DNA of 64,000 nucleotides from the NCBI RefSeq assembly GCF_958295425.1, contig NC_081146.1:1759501-1823500 (forward strand), written 5' to 3'. The stretch comes from Solea solea (taxonomy: Eukaryota; Chordata; Actinopteri; Pleuronectiformes; Soleidae). Below, in pieces: positions 1 through 10,323 of the stretch. Position numbers and translations under genes: made by a program. Every line of letters begins with the position of its first letter. The first letter of the stretch is position 1. The notes beneath the pieces are model-generated. The model saw only the letters and a list, made by a program, of their open reading frames with translations. It did not search any database and was not told the origin of the DNA.

Positions 1-143
1 TTTTCACATGACAGTTGAGCCACCTTGACTTGTCTACTTCCTGCACTGAGAACATCAGACCTACACACTTCAAATGAGACAGGGTTTACACTTCAGAGTG
101 GTGGGACTGTCCCCAACTGTTTGAACCAAGTTGATTAATTCAT

Positions 144-2095
144 TTACAGATAATCAAAGACCAGAATATACAGAGTGATGACGTTTCGTCTATTGTCTCC
201 AGGGTGTGGTCTCACTGTCTTACAGTTTCTGCTCTTACAAACTCTGGGAACCACAAGTAAACCTGTATTTTGTGACCTAAGTGGTCTGTTAGGGTGATAA
301 GGTAAGACTAGGTCTTTCAGGTATGAAGGGGCGTGACCATTAAGTGCTTTGTACGTGAGGAGGAGGATTTTAAATGTAATTCTAAACTGTGGGTGGAGCC
401 AGTGTAGAGAAGCTAACACTGGAGTTATATGGTCTCTCTTTCTAGTTCCTGTCAGAACTCGTGCTGCAGCATTTTGAATGAACTGAAGGGTTCTAACAGA
501 CTTGTTGGAACATCCTGATAATAAGGAGTTAGAGTAATCTAATCTAGATGTAACAAAAGCATGAACTAGTTTTTCAGCATCCTGTAAGGACAGAATGTTT
601 CTAATTTTCATAATGTTCCGCAGGTGGAAGAAGGCTGTTCTGGAAATGAGTTTTATGTGTGAATCAAATGACATTTCCTGGTCAAAAGTAACTCCAAGGT
701 TCCTCACAGTGGAACTGGAAGCCATGGTGATGTCATCTAAAGTGACAATGTGATCAGAAAGTTTTTCTCTGAGGTGTTTAGGGCCGAGTATAAAAGTTTA
801 AAAGTAGAAAGTTACAGGTCATCCAGGACTTAATGTCTCTGAGACATTCCTGGAGTTGAACAACCTGATTTATTTCATCCGGCCTCATTGATAAATATAG
901 CTGTGTGTCATCTGCATAACAATTAAAGTGTATGTTGTGCTTTCTAATAATGTTCCCTAGAGGAAGCATATATAAGGTAAAAAGTATAGGCCCAAGCACT
1001 GAGCCTTGTGGAACTCCACAATTAACTGTTGTTTGTAGTGAGGCTTTATCATTAACATGAACAAACTGGAATCTATCAGATAAGTATGACTTAAACCAGC
1101 AGAGGGCAGCACCTGTGATACCAAGAGTCTGCTCCAATCTCTGCAGTAGAATATTATGATCAATGGTGTCAAATGCAGCACTAAGATCTAACAGGACAAG
1201 TAAAGAAACTAGACCATTATCTGAAGCCAAGAGAAGATCATTACTAACTTTAACTAGTGCTGTTTCTGTGCTATGGTTTAATCTAAAACCTGACTGAAAA
1301 TCTTCAAACAGGCCATTAATGTGCAAATATTCACATCATTGATTAGCAACTGCCTTTTCTAAGATTTTAGAAACAAAGGGAAGATTAGATATAGGTCGGT
1401 AGTTAGCTAAAATATCTGGGTCAAGGGTTGCTTTTTTGAGAAGGGGTTTAATAACTGCTATTTTAAACGTTTGGGGCACATATCCAGTTAATAAGGATAG
1501 ATTAATTTGAGTTAATATAGAGCTGTTAATTAAAGGAAAGACATCTTTAAACAGTTTGGTGGGGATAGGATCTAACTGACAGGTTGATGATTTAGATGAT
1601 GAAACTAATGATGTTAACTCAGGAAGATCTATAGGGGAGAAACTGTCTAACTGTGCACCTGGTGCTTCTAAAGCTCTTGTGCTAAAAGATGAGTCAGTCC
1701 CAATATGAGGGAGGAGATGATCCATTTTTTCTCTAATTGATGTTATTTTATTCACAAAAAAGTTCATAAAGTCATCACTGCTCAGTGTTAAAGGAATAGA
1801 TGGTTCAGTGGAGCTGTGGCTCTGTGTCAGCCTGGCTACAGTGCTGAAAACAAACCTATGATTATTCTTATTTTCTTCAATTAGAGAAGAATAATAGGCA
1901 GCTCTAGCTTTGTGTAGGGCTTTTTTGTAAGCTACAAAACCATCTTTCCAGGCTATATAAAATTCCTCTAGGTTATTGGAACGCCATGTTCTTTCTAATC
2001 TACGTAACGTCTGTTTAAGAGCACGAGTATTGGAGTTAAACCATGGTGCTCGTCTCATCTGATTCACCACTTTCTTCACCATATCATACATATCA
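144..2095 (-). mobile_element. L2-like LINE, broken ORF2 (linker, reverse transcriptase, C-terminus)
   Basis: Decayed non-LTR retrotransposon polyprotein. Reading leftwards, 2091-1336 encodes the linker between endonuclease and reverse transcriptase and ends in the conserved NYRPISNLPFVSKILEKAV block. An in-frame TGA at about 1333-1335 follows. 1326-778 encodes the polymerase core, with FQSGFR, LDLSAAFDTIDH, GVPQGSVLGP and the catalytic YADD box (907-918). A frameshift between 778 and 725 separates the C-terminal part (RNLGVTF, LHWLHPQFRITFK), which runs to about 144. The endonuclease is missing. The motif order is that of the L2/CR1 group, and L2 is favoured because the adjoining 3' end at 2098-2388 is L2-like. 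It cannot be active. The 5' end of this piece abuts a 3' end in the opposite orientation (see findings). Confidence 0.9.
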
Positions 2096-2097
2096 TC

Positions 2098-2388
2098 ACC
2101 ATTATTATTGTGCTATAATTAAAAGTCGATATCATTGACTGTATAAACTTGTAACTTGATACATTTGTTGTGTATCTGCTCCTGGTCTCTCTCTCTCTCT
2201 TCTGTCTCTACCTCATCTCCATCTTGTCCTTTCTCTCCCCCCTTTCTCTCCACTGATGCCTAGTGTTTGCTCATTGTGTGAACTGTTGTGTTTCTCTGCT
2301 CTCCTTGATGTTGTCTATGTACAGACCTGAGATCATGTATGTTATGATTTGGCGCTATACAAATAACATTGAATTGAATTGAATTGCT
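2098..2388 (+). mobile_element. L2-like LINE 3' end (UTR plus pentamer tail)
   Basis: Plus-strand 3' untranslated segment ending in a TTTGGCGCTATACAAATAAC-type terminus followed by short tandem TTGAA repeats, the tail style of fish L2 elements and their SINE partners. The same sequence occurs in reverse orientation at 34868-35290, including the AATTAAAAGTCGATATC stretch at the inner end (about 2116-2132 here). It begins within a few bases of the inverted ORF piece at 144-2095. It carries no coding sequence. Confidence 0.75.
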
Positions 2389-2629
2389 TCAGGCTCAGCA
2401 GGAAAAGACACAGAGAAACTCAGGGTTTGTTGAAGAAAACCTGCCAGTGAGCAGGTTAGGTTCACAGAGTATGTTTTATATGTTTTTTAATCTATTTAAA
2501 AAAAAAAAAAAAAAAAAGGTTCCAAACAGGAACATGGACAGCAGAAACTTAACTTCATTTGGCCCCAAAAGAAAAAACAAATCCATCATACTGACCATTT
2601 GATCCGTATAAACAACCAGAGGAACACTG

Positions 2630-3040
2630 GAACCTACATAACATCAAAATGTTGTAATGCCCAGATAAGAGCAAGGGTCTCTTTCTCAATGACCGAATAG
2701 TTCAACTGAGAGGAATGAAACTTCTTTGAGTTAAAACTCACAGGATGATCTACACCGCACACGTCTGTCTGGAGAAACACTGGCCCCGCCCCCACATCAC
2801 TTGCATCCACATGCAACGTAAAGGGTTGATTCCTACAAAAACTACGGTAGTACCCAACTAAGCCCAGAAACCGCTGGAGTTCTTTCTTTGTTGTGGGAAC
2901 AGGATATTCCTCAATTGAATGCACGTTTGCTTGGACAGCTCACACTTTCCCTCATCCTACTACCTTCCCAAGGCAGACGCCGGAGGCTTTAGCAAACTCA
3001 CATTTAGCTAAATTAACAGTTAAGCATGCATCCCTCAGGC
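2630..3040 (-). pseudogene. Ty3/gypsy pol fragment (RT end to RNase H)
   Basis: Minus-strand remnant of a gypsy-type polyprotein. From 3037 leftwards it reads LRDACLTVNLAKCEFAK, then a TGA, then the connection domain (KKELQRFLGLVGYYRSF) and RNase H (FTLHVDASDVGAG, SSQLNYSVIEKETLALIWAL). The segment normally found between YYRSF and FTLHVDAS is deleted, so the active-site region is shortened. Together with 3980-4140 (RT core) and 7119-7250 (gag) it looks like one minus-oriented gypsy element broken by later insertions. It is non-functional. Confidence 0.85.
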
Positions 3041-3921
3041 CAGTGGTTCTCCACCGATGGGGGGCACGAGTAGGCTACAGGATGGGAAGGAAAAAAAAAA
3101 AATCCCAAAAATTCCCCCCATGTCGAAATGCAAGTGGTTGGATTATTATAACAAACAAATAAATCATCCTCATAGCGACTTTTTGGTACCAGGTACCATT
3201 TTTAGTACCTGCTGCTGCGAGGTTCCGAGTGCTAATTAGGTACTATGCGAGGATTAAACACGTGTGTTAGTCTCCAACAACTACCAGGGAAACCTCTATA
3301 TTTAACAGGAGTATTTTAAAGTGGAGTGGTGTATTTAGGGACAGCGCCGCTGATTGCGCGCAGCATCACAGACCGTTGCAGCTGTAGTCTGTGGAGTAAG
3401 AGGCTGTACTCCGGAGACATGTGGACAGAAATCAAGCCGAACAGTGCCGAATTGTAGTTAAGTTAAAACTACTTCTAAAAACGTGGGTTAATCTCCAACA
3501 ACTACATAAGTGTGTAAAGTCACTCGTCACTCGTGTGTGTGTGTGTGTGTCGCAGTTTCACTCAGCCGTGCAGTGATGACTCCGCCCATGTTAAGTAGGT
3601 ACTTTTTTTGTAGTTGAAATGCAAGAATTACCCCAAGCTTGCAGAATTACGCCTGCAAGCTTCTGTAAAAATGCAGATGATATTCCTACTATTAGACCTA
3701 GTAATGATAACAATAATAAAACATAAATTCATATCAAAGGTCTGGTGCCAATTCCCAATTATACCAATAGCCTAGTAATGATAATAGGCCTACTGATGAT
3801 GATGCTGATAATAATGATAATAATAATAATAATGCATGTAACCTCATATAATTATATAGCAAAAGCCAAGTAATGATAATAGGCCTACTACTACTCATAA
3901 TAATAATAGTAATAATAATGA

Positions 3922-3977
<56 letters not shown>

Positions 3978-3979
3978 AG
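3041..3979. mobile_element. Composite insertion in gypsy pol (hAT-like end, MITE-like DNA, microsatellite)
   Basis: About 940 bp separate two adjoining parts of the same gypsy reading frame (right side ends in the codons for RVKAL, left side resumes at LRDACL). The left edge reads CAGTGGTTCTCCACC, which resembles the CAGNGGTTCTCAA terminus of hAT-family nonautonomous elements; no matching right terminus was found. Inside are a palindromic GGTACCAGGTACC region at 3185-3197, a (GT)n run at 3532-3551, and an (ATCT)n microsatellite ending at the right boundary. The exact identity of the inner part is unknown. Confidence 0.5.
3919..3977. repeat. (ATCT)n microsatellite
   Basis: About 14 perfect tetranucleotide units directly abutting the gypsy RT fragment. 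Confidence 0.95.
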
Positions 3980-4140
3980 AGCTTTAACACGGCCTATGTG
4001 TGCTTCCCACGTGTTACTATAGATAACCACATCATCCAAGTAAACCTTCCAACCTTCCAACACACTCCAATATTCATTCGCCGTTGAATAGTTGCAGGTG
4101 CATTACGCAGTCCAAAATTCATCATTTGAGAGTGTGGTGT
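3980..4140 (-). pseudogene. Ty3/gypsy reverse transcriptase fragment
   Basis: Reverse complement reads MNFGLRNAPATIQRRMN, then after a one-base slip LEGWKVYLDDVVIYSNTWEA, which contains the YLDD polymerase box of gypsy elements. The slip between the two blocks breaks the frame. The left edge continues, after the 940-bp insertion, into the segment at 2630-3040. The right edge is cut by the plus-strand LINE starting at about 4140. Confidence 0.85.
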
Positions 4141-7118
4141 TCTCACTGGCCAGCAGTTCTCAGCTTCAGACTGTCCTAATATATCACCCACCCAAAGCTC
4201 CTGGCACGTTTTTGTCTGAAATATCTGAGCTCCTTACACCTGTCTGTGCTATGTCCACATCCACACTCTTGCTTGGGGACATGACCATTCATGTTGACTC
4301 TGGCAGCTGCAAATTTGCCTCAGAGTTTCTGTCACTACTGGATTGCTTCAACTTTGTGCAGCGTGTACAGGGTCCCACCCACAGCAAGGGTCACACACTA
4401 GATCTGGTTTGCTCAACTGGCTTCCCTCTCACTAACCTTCAGTGCATGGACCTAGCTGTTTCCGACCATCATGCAATCACCTTGAATGTTCCTGCTCACC
4501 TGCCTAGGCAGCGCCCCCAGGCGAACCATTACTTTCAGGAATATCAAGGCTGTCAGTGCACCGGCATTGTCCAGTCTGATTGCCAACCACTTGAACTTAG
4601 ATTCCTCAATTTCCGCGCTTGAGGACATGGTCACCTGCTGTTCTTGCTCCTCTGAAAGTCCTGACTGTTTCATTCACTCGTCCCACACCTTCGTTCCATG
4701 AAAGCCACTGTTCTGTGGCTAGAGAGGCTTTACAGAAAAACTGGCCTCACTGTCCACCGGCTGGCTTTCAAAGACTGTGTCAGCTCCTACAAGGATGCTC
4801 TCTCCCTGGCTAGGACTGATTACTACTCGACTGCTGACTCTGACCTGACTTGCTTCAAGTTGCAGGACTTTTTTCAGGCTAAGGTTGAGTCTGTCCACCA
4901 GCAGCTACAATCATCTCCCTCTACCTCCTGGGTGTCTCTGTCCCAGGATGTAACTTTCCCTGTCTCTTCTCCTTCCCTTTCCTCCCTAAATCCAGTTGAT
5001 ACCACCTATATTGCTGAGTTGGTCACCAAGACGAAGGCCTCCACATGCTCTCTTGACCCTATGCCCACGGCTTTGGTCAAAACCTGCCTTCCCTCTGTCA
5101 GCTGCCACATTCGAGAAATGGATAATTCATCTCTCCAACTCGGTACTGTACCCATCAGCCTGAAAACTGCCTCTGTTACCCCCATCCTGAAAAGGGAAGG
5201 TTTGGAAACTATCGGCCAATTTCCAACCTCCTTCTCAGCAAGATCCTTGAAAGAGTAGTTGCTGCCCAGCTCCATTATCACATGTCCACCAATGAGCTCT
5301 ACGAAATATTTGAAGTATCTGACTTAGATGAACACATTAACACAGCTACATTCTGTCTCAAATATGTTTAAAATGTACACTTCATTGCATTGAGGAGCAG
5401 ATGGGATGGAGTTTGGGTTTACATGTACGATATGTTTACATTGAAGAGTAGATGTATGCTTTGAGCAGCTGTCCTTGAGACGTGGCACCTAAAGACGGTG
5501 GGGGACCATTTTTGGTCTTCTCTGTCCATCACTAGGTGGCTTCTAGACTGTAGATGTAAAATGGGCAGATGTGAAGTATAGGATGATGATGTCAGAGAAC
5601 CTTTAAGTGTATGGACTGCTCTTCTCTGGTCAGAATTGTTCGGAGATTCGGCAGGAACACATTCTCCCAAGCTGCTGAATTGCTTGGTCTGATGCTTGAC
5701 ATAACCAAATAAAATCCCTTTTGTTCGGTACAAGTCCTTTGTCAGAGGGGTTCTTTCTACACAATCAACTCATCACCTATCATTCGTAAGAAGAAGGAAG
5801 CCTGAATAAAAACGACACATTCCAATCTGCCTACAGGACCCACCATAGCACTGAAACTGCCCTGGTTCAGATCACTAATGATCTTATGATGGCTGCCGAC
5901 TCTGGTTACATTAACATCCTGGGCTTGCTGGATCTCACCGCAGCCTTCGACACTGTTTCCGACTCCATTCTGCTGAAGAGCCTTTCCACTCACCTTGGAC
6001 TCAACGGTACTGCTCTGGCCTGGTTCCACTCTTACCTCTCTGACAAGAAGCAGTTTATCTCTATTCATGGTTCATGCTCCCACCCCGCCCCAGTCAACAA
6101 CGGTGTTTCACAAGGTTCTGTCCTTGGCCCTCTCCTCTTCTCCATATACATGCTCCCGCTCAGACAGATTATTCTCCACCATGGTCTTAACTTCCACTGC
6201 TGCTGAAGATACTCAACTCTACCTCAGCACATCTCCATCCACTCAGCTCCCTCCACAATCACTTATCAACTGTTTACAGGAAATTAAATCTTGGCTAACC
6301 TCTAACCTGCTCCAATTAAACAGCCGGAAGATAGAGTTGATTGTGGTTGGTCCAAAGTCTCTCCTCAACAAGGTGGAAGATCTGGTCCTCTCTGTTGATG
6401 ACATCACCACTTCACTGTCCACGGAGGTTCGCAACCTGGGTGTCATTCTGGACTCCACTCTATCATTCGACACACACATCAAATCTGCATTTTTTCAAAA
6501 ATATCCGACTCTGGCCATCGCTCACTGATTCTGTCGCTGAAACCCAGATCCATTCCTTCATTACATCACGCCTGGCCTACTGTAATGCCGTAATGTTTGG
6601 GGTCCCGAAGAAAACCCTGGATAGGCTCCAACATGTCCAGAACTCTGCTGCTATGGTTCTCACTCGGACCAAACCTTGGCAACACATCACCCCCACACTG
6701 AAACAACTGCACTGGCTCCCCGTTAAGTTCCGGATCACCTTCAAGCTTCTCCTCCTTTGCTAAAAATCTCCCCATTCACTTGCTCCACATTATCTCCCCG
6801 ACCTCCTCCATGTGCACCGTCCCTCCTGGAACCTGTGGTCTGCTGACCGAGGTCTCCTCTCAGTTCCCTGGACCTGCAGGCAAAGCTTTGGCAACAGGGT
6901 TTTCAGTGTCGCTGCTCCAACCCTCTGGAACTCACTCCCTCTGGCTGTTCGCCAGGCACCTACTTTGGAGTAATTTAAATCTCTGTTGAAGCAACACTTG
7001 TTCCAGCAAGCTCTTGCCACCTAATTATTTGTTTGCTAGTGTGTGTGTTTTTCTGGTTTTATTCTCTGTTCTCAACTTTACAGCGACCTTGGGTTTCGTC
7101 ATTATTATTATTATTATT
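4140..7118 (+). mobile_element. CR1/L2/Rex1-group LINE, 5'-truncated and broken
   Basis: Plus-strand non-LTR element. 4140-4510 encodes the end of an apurinic-type endonuclease (LLLGDM, GHTLDLVCS, SDHHAI). 4690-5280 is the linker. The reverse transcriptase is visible at 5815-6530 (STETALVQITND, LLDLTAAFDTV, GVSQGSVLGPLLF) and the C-terminus at 6540-6760 (SRLAYCNAVMFG, LHWLPVKFRITFK). The expected YADD box is replaced at about 6198-6213 by a frameshifted CCAED-like sequence, and several other frameshifts exist. The 3' end is an (ATT)n tail at 7098-7118 after the GACCTTGGGTTTC terminus. A roughly 500-bp insertion sits at 5306-5815. The element lies within a gypsy element of opposite orientation. 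Confidence 0.85.
5306..5815. mobile_element. LTR-like insertion inside LINE
   Basis: The LINE frame is interrupted after the ELYE codons near 5305 and resumes at FQSAYR near 5815. The inserted DNA has no recognised protein. Its right half contains AATAAA at about 5708 followed by TCAGAGGGGTTCTTTC, a layout resembling the polyadenylation and U5 end of retroviral LTRs, ending ...TACACA near 5762. Start and end are uncertain and no convincing target duplication was found, so solo LTR is a guess. Confidence 0.4.
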
Positions 7119-7250
7119 GTGCGTGAGCACAAACTCATCAGCCAGTGCAGCAGCTTCAGCTGCAGTCCTCACTTTGTGCTCACTGATGTAAACTGCGATG
7201 TAACTGGGAAGTGAATTTTTGACTTGTTCCAAAACAATTAGATCACAGCA
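7119..7250 (-). pseudogene. Ty3/gypsy gag fragment (capsid/SCAN-like end)
   Basis: Reverse complement encodes LIVLEQVKNSLPSYIAVYIS and then EHKVRTAAEAAALADEFVLT, the conserved C-terminal capsid helix region seen in gag of many fish gypsy-type elements and related to SCAN domains. It stops exactly where the plus-strand LINE tail (ATT)n begins, so the LINE appears to have landed in gag. The orientation agrees with the pol pieces at 2630-4140. Confidence 0.75.
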
Positions 7251-7432
7251 TCATAAGTGTCAACCTTTAAAGTGCAGCACCAACGATTAAAAAATGTGAC
7301 CAGGTCACGTGTTGACGGCCTATGAGACAGTCGGTTTTGCGGGAGGTCCGCCAACACCCTTTATATATTTAACGTTCTCTCTTAAACTACGTGGTCTTTT
7401 ATAACACCAGTACAGTGGTATGACTCTTGAAC

Positions 7433-7631
7433 ATGTCTGGACAAACCAACGCCAAACAATGCCAAAGGGAAAGATTAAATTGCAACAGCCAACTGACAAC
7501 ACGGCTATGGAGCTAGCCCAACATGGCAGCGAGCATGATGAAGACATGAGGAGGCAACGGCTAACGAGCCGCAAGCTAATCGAATAGTAGCTTTGGAGAG
7601 AAAAGTCGAATCCCTCCTTGACCATGTAGAT
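7433..7631 (+). pseudogene. L1-type ORF1, N-terminal part
   Basis: Plus-strand coding remnant: a short start region with a frameshift (MPKGKIKLQQPTDNTAMELA from 7468), then after a stop ALERKVESLLDHVDQ, a heptad-like coiled coil typical of L1-type ORF1 RNA-binding proteins. It is cut at 7631 by a hAT transposon and continues at 9302 with VDELENRGRWKNIR, so the two parts were once contiguous. Confidence 0.7.
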
Positions 7632-8136
7632 CAGAGGTCACTAACAGGCGGACCACAGTCCGAGTCCGGACCCAGACGCCATCCTATATGGACGTGGACC
7701 TACAGTCAATAAATTATTTAAGTATTTTAAATTTTGACGGGGCGCTTCTATTTTGACTTTACGGTACTGGTTTAGCGACTCAGGAAATCCACTGACCAAT
7801 TGCATTCGAGTTAAGCCATCCCACGTGATGCCATTAAAGCCAATCAAATGTCTGTATTCCGTGAACAAAACCAGTCTGTCTCATATGCTCAGAGACCGTG
7901 GCAATGTGAAACTGAGACAAAGCACAACGTTTTTAGCCCAACATACCCACTCAAGTCTGAACTGAGGTCATAGACATTAAACACTAAAATAAATTAAAAA
8001 CAAATAAAGAGCAAAGAAAATAATACATATCTTCAGTATTAGATATCTGTATAGTTGTATAAAAGTGACAATAAATATTGTCGAAATGTTTTTGAATTGT
8101 TCTTTCTACATTTGATCTGACAGTCTACCTACTAGG

Positions 8137-9164
8137 TGTCACTCCGGCAGTTTGCCCCGCCCCCTCCTCTGCCGGCCTGCCGGCCCTAATTACACACACC
8201 TGCTGACAATTAAAGTTAAAGTTTAATTTTATTAATCCCCTTAGGGAAAGTATTCCTCTGCATTTTGACCCATCCTAGAATTAGGAGCAGTGGGCTGCCA
8301 CACTGAGTAGCGCCCAGGAAGCATTGGGAGTTGGGTACCTTGCTTAGGGGTACCCCAGCCCTTTTTTGACCGGGTGGGGATTTGAACCTGCGGCCTTCCG
8401 GTTACAAGTCAAGTTCCCTTTCCACTTGGCCACGGGCTGCCCCACATGGCCACGGGCTGCCCCACTTGGCCACGGGCTGCCAAAGCCATGTGGACTTTAA
8501 AAACTCTCTGTTCCCCTGTTCCAGTGCCAGTGTGTTTTTTGCCCATGCCTGATCACCCGAGCTCCTCGTCACAGCCACAGATGCCACAAGTTTTGATCCT
8601 CTTTGTGAGCGACGCTTTTCCTTTGTAAGTTTTCTTAGCATAGCCTGTAAGTTAATACCTTAGTTAAGATTTATAGCCCCTTTTGTTTTCCTCCTTGGGA
8701 GAGATTTTCTGTTTGTTCATTTTCACAGCTTTTTAGGAAACTCCAATCACTAGGATTGTGACTTACGTTTTATTAGTTAGACTGAGTAGATCCAATCATT
8801 TAGATTGCGTTTTGTGTTTGACCTCGTTCTTAGTTAGTTATAGATCGCCAATCAGTAGGATTGTGCTTTGAGTTTGTTTTTGTTTTGAAGTGCTTAGAGC
8901 CTTGTTTTTCCTCCGTTTGGAGAGTTTTCTGTTTAAGTTTTTAATGATAACCATAGTCTGAGTTTTGTTTCCTCTTCGGAGTGATTTTTTGTTTCCGCGT
9001 TTATAGTTACGCAACGTTTCTTTTGAAGAGCGTTGCGCTCCCCATTGGTTATAGTTTTTATAGCCACGCTTTGTTTTCCCTCAGTAAGAGGATCTGCCTT
9101 GTGTTTTGTTAAGAGTGCCAATAAAAGGCCTCTGCGTCTGAGTCCTCTCTGATCCGTCTTGTCA
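8137..9164 (+). mobile_element. Solo LTR (gypsy-like) with 5-bp target duplication
   Basis: Starts TGTCACTCCGGCAG and ends CCGTCTTGTCA, with TG...CA termini, flanked on both sides by the exact 5-bp CTAGG (8132-8136 and 9165-9169). A polyadenylation signal AATAAA lies at 9120-9125 about 40 bp before the end, which sets plus orientation. No internal coding region remains, so recombination between LTRs has left a solo copy. It contains a nested SINE (about 8205-8482) and three CCAATCA-nTAGGATTGTG-like repeats (8743, 8792, 8848). Confidence 0.85.
8205..8482 (-). mobile_element. tRNA-derived SINE
   Basis: Minus-strand SINE. Its head contains an RNA polymerase III A box, TGGCCAAGTGG (complement of 8422-8432), and a B box, GGTTCAAATCC (complement of 8378-8388), 34 bp apart as in a tRNA. 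The body continues leftwards to an AT-rich tail (about 8205-8235). The head segment CCACTTGGCCACGGGCTGCC occurs three times in tandem at 8422-8482. It sits inside the solo LTR. Confidence 0.8.
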
Positions 9165-9301
9165 CTAGGCTACTTGTATATGTACGTATATCCCACTACT
9201 AAAATCATAACGCAAGTTAGACATTATGACGTTCCGGACCTTTGCTTGAGGACATTTTCTCTAACTGGACCTTTTCGAATTTTAGCCCAGCCCGACCCCT
9301 G

Positions 9302-9720
9302 ATGTAGATGAACTGGAAAACAGAGGGCGGTGGAAAAATATCCGCATTTAACCTGCCGGAGAATATGGTGAGGAGGAATACTTTGACTTCTTTGAACACT
9401 GGCTGCCGGATTTTCGTGACGTGGATGCTAAGGGGGGCCGAGTTAGGGTAGAACAGGCTCACCACACTCTGATGCCCAGGCCCGGGTCTGACCAGTGTCC
9501 GCGCCCTGTCATCATTTGGTTCCACGCGTTCCTGGACAAACAGAGAGTGATGGCAGCGGTACGGCAAAAGGCAGCCAAACAACATCTCAGGCAAATCGGT
9601 GTCGATTACTCCATGCTCTTCCCTGCAAAGTTACAAGTGTCACTGAATGGCACTAAGAAAACCTTCCTCTCCCTGACAGAGACTCTGACCTTCGCAACCA
9701 AAGCAGCGCGTCAGGAATGA
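9302..9720 (+). pseudogene. L1-type ORF1, C-terminal part
   Basis: Continuation of the ORF1 remnant interrupted at 7631. It reads VDELENRGRWKNIR, then frameshifts, then from about 9421 VRVEQAHHTLMPRPG, RPVIIWFHAFLDKQRVM, and a C-terminal LLxxxxQVSLNG-like segment up to a TGA at 9718-9720. This is the RNA-recognition plus C-terminal domain organisation of L1-type ORF1 proteins, which act as RNA chaperones of the retrotransposon. At least one stop and one frameshift make it non-functional. Confidence 0.75.
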
Positions 9721-10323
9721 CAAGTTATCTGGAAATATGAGCGCGAAGTTTGGACACTTGGTTCACGTATACTGGTGACTATACTCATTTATGATCCAGC
9801 TTACGTTCATGTGAAGGATTATTCGTTATCATAATTTGTATTAAGGTGTCCCCCTTTTGCTTAATTATACTCCAGTGTTCATTCAGTGGAAGTCGAGCTG
9901 GTTCAAGAGTCGATGATGATTATAAGTTAAAAACTTTTGTTTATCATGCAATAATCGGGTGTTGCTGTGACCCCCGGTCAACTGGGTTATGTTTACATGG
10001 TGTGAGAAACACGTTTGGCTCTACTGTAGTGGAGGTGCCTTACAGAACACCTGGGGAAGGACCCCCGTTATCTATTTTCTTTTCTTTTTACTGTTATGGT
10101 TCCATATGTTCCGGTTTTGTGTTAGACGTAGTTCATGCTCAGTACATTCAGTGTATCACGTCGATATATTCAGATAAACTACCTGAAAACATGCACTACA
10201 ATATAATAATGTAGGCTATATAAAAACTGCATCTCTGGTTATCTGTGTGGATACTCAATTCAGTCTATTATAATTGCCAATAGAATGATGGCACCTACTA
10301 AGTTAAAACTCTGTTCATCTGTA
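9721..10323. other. No gene seen; possible L1 spacer
   Basis: AT-rich DNA following the ORF1 remnant. No convincing reading frame or repeat was recognised; by position it may be the ORF1-ORF2 spacer of the L1-like element. Confidence 0.4.

Larger units (their letters stand above)
7632..9301. mobile_element. Nonautonomous hAT transposon with 8-bp target duplication
   Basis: The left end begins CAGAGGTCACTAAC and the right end, read inwards on the other strand, begins CAGGGGTCGGGCTG, giving short CAGRGGTC termini. Both ends are flanked by the identical 8-bp ATGTAGAT (7624-7631 and 9302-9309), the duplication length characteristic of hAT elements. The flanking L1 ORF1 frame is restored when the insert and one duplicate are ignored. 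No transposase reading frame is seen. The element was later invaded by a solo LTR (8137-9164). Confidence 0.8.

Noticed and set aside
1..143. Left edge of the window
   Set aside because: No recognisable feature apart from being next to the L2 remnant; a CATGACAG...GAGCCACCTT phrase recurs near 33690 on the other strand but too weakly to call a repeat.
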